Shown here: piece after piece, positions 61,057-64,000 of the stretch
How positions within the stretch are numbered: position 1 is the stretch's first letter
Layout of the letters: every line of letters begins with the position of its first letter
NCBI GenBank assembly: GCA_002452815.1
Contig: DKFM01000015.1
Coordinates: 93,799 to 157,798, forward strand
Source of the DNA: Rhodobacteraceae bacterium UBA6796
GTDB taxonomy: Bacteria > Pseudomonadota > Alphaproteobacteria > Rhodobacterales > Rhodobacteraceae
Direction of reading: 5' to 3'
Length of the DNA: 64,000 nt
Notes under the pieces: model-generated
Databases searched by the model: none
What the model was told of the DNA's origin: nothing
The model's input: only the letters and a program-made list of their open reading frames with translations
Made by a program: the position numbers and the translations under genes

Positions 61057-64000
61057 CGCAGGATCCCCGCGGGCCGCAGGCCATAAATGTCGCGCAATGA
61101 CCGCCGCGTAGCTCCGCCCTGGGCCGACAGGCCGCTCGCGACCGCCTCCGACAGCACATATTTCTGCTGACGCTGACCGCGGCTATCCGCGACCTCCTGC
61201 ACCTCCATTTTCATTGGAACGCTGGTGGTGTTGACCAGCGTCGGCTGCAGCTGGATTACCGGGGCAACTGAGGCATTCGCCGGAGTTCCGCCGGCCATGA
61301 TACGACGCGTCATGTCTGCGGGCACGATCGTGCTCGGGCCGGTATATTCCAGCTCCGGGCCATTCTCGCCGACAATACGCAGGCCACCACTGTGGCGGCC
61401 GCCGTTTTCAAAAAACGGCACGCCCCAGTCGTGCAGCATGCTGCCCAGTATCGACCCCAGTCCGCCGCCGCCGGCGGCGCCACCCTGACCGATCTGCGAC
61501 AGAGCCTGACCAAAAATATCAAACCCGCCGCCCAGCGTTCCGAGCTGGTTTGTCGCGAGACCAGCAGTCTCCCCAAACTTGGCCATGGCCGCCTCGGCCG
61601 CGCCCAACCGTTCCGCCCAGCCGTCCGCACCCATCGGGTTCGCAGCACTATATCCAAACGGACGTTCGAAACCCGCAAATGCGGCCGTTGCTTCCTGCAC
61701 ATTCGTCGACGCCAGCAAGGCTTTCAGAGCACCAGCCTCGCTGGTCAGCAATTCCTTCCAGATGTAGTCAAGCTGTCCCTGGACATTGCCAAGGCCACCC
61801 ATCCCGCCCAACGCGGACAGCAGACCATCCGCCCGCCCGGCGTGATGCTGCGCCAGACCGAACGACGTTCCGTTATCGCCAACTGCCAGCGGATCGAACT
61901 GGCTTTCCCTGGCCATGTTCCCCATCACGCCCGCGATCTGGTATGGCTGCAATCCCTTTCCAGCAAAGAACTGCCACACCTGCGACTGCACATCGGTCGA
62001 GCCCTGCAGTGACATCGGAGCGCCGTTGAGGTTTGCCGATGTGCCAAGGCCGCTCAAGCTGCCATTGATGATGACCTGGGCAGCGGTCACCGTCATTGCA
62101 CCGACGGATTTCGAGCTGATCCCCGCGATCTCGAGCGGGCCAGCTTTCCCCGTCAGCCGATCCCAGATGCCAGACAGGCCACCGATATCGCCCATCGTCG
62201 CATAGTCCGATCCGAAGATAGCGTTCTTGAGAGGGTTGGTGATTGCCAACTGCTCAAACATCGAGCCGATTTCCGAGGCCAGACTGTCGAAGGCGCCTGC
62301 AACGTCACCCGTCTTGAGCGCTGCGAAGATGCCATCGATCGCGCTTTCTCCGGCACTTTGGACCTCATCCCACGCATCTCGCACACGCTTGGTGTTGGCC
62401 TCGGCTTCGGCTGCGGCAACGGCCGCCTGACGGATCTTCACAGCCTCCTCGCCGTTGCGATCGAGGTGCATGTCACGGATCTGCAGCTCGGCCTCGTAAA
62501 GCGCCAGAATGCGCCGGCGCGCGGCTTCCGACTGTCCGATCAGCCCGAGCTCGAGTTGCGATTTGGCAATGCTGTCTTGCTGGGTGCGCAGATACTCGCG
62601 ACCGGCGGCGAGCGAGCCGAACGGATCCGCGCTTTTCAGCCCCTTGGTCACATCCCAAAGCTCGAGGAGCTGCTTCTTGTGCTCCTCCGTTGTGTCGATG
62701 AAGCGCAGCTGCAGTTGGAATTGCTGACGGTCTGCCTCGATTTGCAGACGCTTCACTTCGAGACTATCGGCTCCGAACTTGACCGTTGCCTCTCCGATCT
62801 TGCGAGCCTTTTCGAGATCATCTCTCAGATCGAATGGCGCGCGCGTCGATTTTAGCGCAGCCATTACGTCGCTCGTCAGATCCTTGAGCGTCTTCGCCTT
62901 CTCAGCCGCTGTTTCAAACGGCACGTCGATACCAGCCTTTTCAAGGGCCTTTTCAAGGGCCAGTTGCTGCTCGGTCGTTCCGCGAAGGCGCACGGCTTCG
63001 AGCACGATGCGGGCAACATTTTCGCCGAAGCTCGTTGCCTCCTTCGAGGCACCCTCGGTATTATATTCTGCCTCGGCAAGCGCCTCCGCGAGTCGCTTCG
63101 CTGCAAGCTCCTGTGCGTCTTGCGTTGTGGCGTGCCGGAACATGTCCATTGCGTCTTTGACCCGCACCGCCCCTTTATTGGTAAGGTTGAACTGGTCTTC
63201 CAGCTTCCCGAGCCGGACCACACCCATGGAAGAGACGTCGCCGATCGCATCGCCGATCGAGTCAATCGCAACCTTCAGATCGTTCACGCTTTGAGCCCTG
63301 GTCAAGGCAAGGATCGCAACATTCATCTCGCGTGCCGTCTTCGCGCCGCTTCCAAAGTCACTCGCCAGATCCGCGGTTCCAGAGCGTGCATCCTTTAGAG
63401 CCGAAGCTGCAGCACGGCTCGATTTTTCGAGATCACCAAGAGCATCCTCGAGCGACTTGGCCTCTTCGCGCGAGTTCATCAGCCATTGCACCGCTGCAGT
63501 TCCGAAACCGATAACGGCCATGGTCGCCAAAGACATGGGATTGAGCATGCCGAGGAATGATGTGCGTAAAGCCGCACCAACGCCGATGCCAGCCATGCGC
63601 ATGCGTTGAAAGACCTCGGTTACCTGCGACCCCTGCTGCATCATCAGCATCATCGGGTTCTGCCCAGCTGCCGCCATCATCGCAATATCGCTCCATTGCG
63701 ATGTCAGTTGGGCGGTGTAGGCGTTCGCGGCACCAACATGACCCGTCGCTGCCGGTAGCTGCGGTGCGGGCATTATCCCAGGAACTTGAGGCGCGCGCGC
63801 GCCGACCCCAGTTTGCGATTGCTCGTAGGCCGTGCGGGCAATGGCCTCGGCGGCTGCGGCCTCCTTTGCAGCGGCGGCCGCAGCGCGCTTGGCCTCGGCA
63901 TTCTTCAGCGTGGCAGCTGTCTCGGCCGTGACCGCCGAGGTCGCCGCCTGGGTTCCGTTCGTCAACGAGCCTGTCGTGTCAACGGCGGAGTAAAATTGGG
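61053..64000 (-). CDS. Tail tape measure protein with lysozyme-like domain (partial)
   Basis: The frame is open past the window edge (a TTG at 63965 is not a true start, as codons continue upstream), leaving more than 980 residues. The left-hand part is Ala/Lys/Glu-rich helix (AEAKRAAAAAAKEAAAAEA), followed by hydrophobic segments (SFLGMLNPMSLATMAVIGFGTAAVQ) and long coiled helices, as expected for tail length determination and membrane passage. Near residue 690, QPYQIAGVMGNMARESQFDP with GLAQHH resembles the phage-tail lysozyme domain, with a Glu in the active-site position. A Gly-rich segment and GGRHSGGLRIVGENGPELEY occur near the C-terminus. Confidence 0.88.
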   Translation of the reverse strand, partial: QFYSAVDTTGSLTNGTQAATSAVTAETAATLKNAEAKRAAAAAAKEAAAAEAIARTAYEQSQTGVGARAPQVPGIMPAPQLPAATGHVGAANAYTAQLTSQWSDIAMMAAAGQNPMMLMMQQGSQVTEVFQRMRMAGIGVGAALRTSFLGMLNPMSLATMAVIGFGTAAVQWLMNSREEAKSLEDALGDLEKSSRAAASALKDARSGTADLASDFGSGAKTAREMNVAILALTRAQSVNDLKVAIDSIGDAIGDVSSMGVVRLGKLEDQFNLTNKGAVRVKDAMDMFRHATTQDAQELAAKRLAEALAEAEYNTEGASKEATSFGENVARIVLEAVRLRGTTEQQLALEKALEKAGIDVPFETAAEKAKTLKDLTSDVMAALKSTRAPFDLRDDLEKARKIGEATVKFGADSLEVKRLQIEADRQQFQLQLRFIDTTEEHKKQLLELWDVTKGLKSADPFGSLAAGREYLRTQQDSIAKSQLELGLIGQSEAARRRILALYEAELQIRDMHLDRNGEEAVKIRQAAVAAAEAEANTKRVRDAWDEVQSAGESAIDGIFAALKTGDVAGAFDSLASEIGSMFEQLAITNPLKNAIFGSDYATMGDIGGLSGIWDRLTGKAGPLEIAGISSKSVGAMTVTAAQVIINGSLSGLGTSANLNGAPMSLQGSTDVQSQVWQFFAGKGLQPYQIAGVMGNMARESQFDPLAVGDNGTSFGLAQHHAGRADGLLSALGGMGGLGNVQGQLDYIWKELLTSEAGALKALLASTNVQEATAAFAGFERPFGYSAANPMGADGWAERLGAAEAAMAKFGETAGLATNQLGTLGGGFDIFGQALSQIGQGGAAGGGGLGSILGSMLHDWGVPFFENGGRHSGGLRIVGENGPELEYTGPSTIVPADMTRRIMAGGTPANASVAPVIQLQPTLVNTTSVPMKMEVQEVADSRGQRQQKYVLSEAVASGLSAQGGATRRSLRDIYGLRPAGILR

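Larger units (their letters stand above)
53500..64000 (-). mobile_element. Prophage tail region (runs off the window)
   Basis: Six minus-strand genes with four-base or one-base overlaps follow siphophage tail order: tape measure, two minor proteins, NlpC/P60 peptidase, J-like tip protein and fibre. Only one small plus-strand gene interrupts. Head, lysis and integration genes lie outside the window, so intactness cannot be judged. Confidence 0.85.

Noticed and set aside
53500..64000. Tail region as part of the main gene transfer agent cluster
   Set aside because: A DUF1833-type protein, a lysozyme-bearing tape measure, a separate beta-helix fibre and a moron fit a prophage better. I could not match the canonical GTA gene order.
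1..64000. CRISPR arrays and rRNA genes
   Set aside because: No regularly spaced direct repeats of CRISPR type and no rRNA-like stretches were seen.

Overview
The window looks like a chromosomal segment of a Rhodobacteraceae-type alphaproteobacterium (Rhodobacter/Paracoccus relatives). The reasons are high GC with strongly GC3-biased codons, aerobic cobaltochelatase genes cobS and cobT beside a Rhodobacterales-type DnaJ-like protein and BolA, the infA-maf-rng-yacG-tRNA-Phe order, a MaoC-phosphotransacetylase fusion with ackA, and phage head-spike genes of the Rhodobacter GTA type.

Region 1 (1-18.3 kb) is ordinary chromosome. It holds a partial secreted protein, a SnoaL-like protein with a glycolate oxidase/D-lactate dehydrogenase-type flavoprotein, the PTA fusion plus acetate kinase, an M24 peptidase coupled to cobT, a glycosyltransferase, cobS, a fasciclin protein, a DUF808 membrane protein and an outer-membrane beta-barrel protein. 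A J-domain protein, BolA, a DUF4177 protein and the infA-maf-rng-yacG-tRNA-Phe run follow.

Region 2 (18,239-53,009) is a genomic island of about 34.8 kb inserted in the 3' end of tRNA-Phe. An exact 51-bp copy of the tRNA end marks the far boundary, next to a tyrosine integrase. A second pair of near-identical 25-bp repeats, each made of two 11-bp units, lies just inside the two ends and probably serves as integrase arm sites. The left third carries mobilisation genes (AlpA/Xis-like, MobC-like, relaxase), an FtsH-like AAA+ metalloprotease without membrane helices, a GIY-YIG-like zinc protein, an RHH regulator, a decapitated second Mob protein and a double-HTH/methyltransferase fusion, then IS debris. 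The right two thirds is a surface-polysaccharide locus: manB, manC, rmlBADC, four glycosyltransferases or polymerase/flippase partners (two GT4, one GT2, Wzy, Wzx), a sulfotransferase, a pyruvyltransferase and a TPP enzyme/epimerase pair. These predict a mannose- and rhamnose-derived, possibly sulfated and pyruvylated glycan. No initiating phosphoglycosyltransferase or Wza/Wzc export gene is visible. Two genes resembling the GTA capsule-binding head spike sit inside this locus.

Region 3 (53.0-64.0 kb) begins with transposase debris outside attR and continues into part of a prophage tail module on the minus strand: tape measure with a lysozyme-like segment, two minor tail proteins, NlpC/P60 peptidase, J-like tip protein and a large beta-helix fibre. 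One small plus-strand gene interrupts the module. The module runs off the window.
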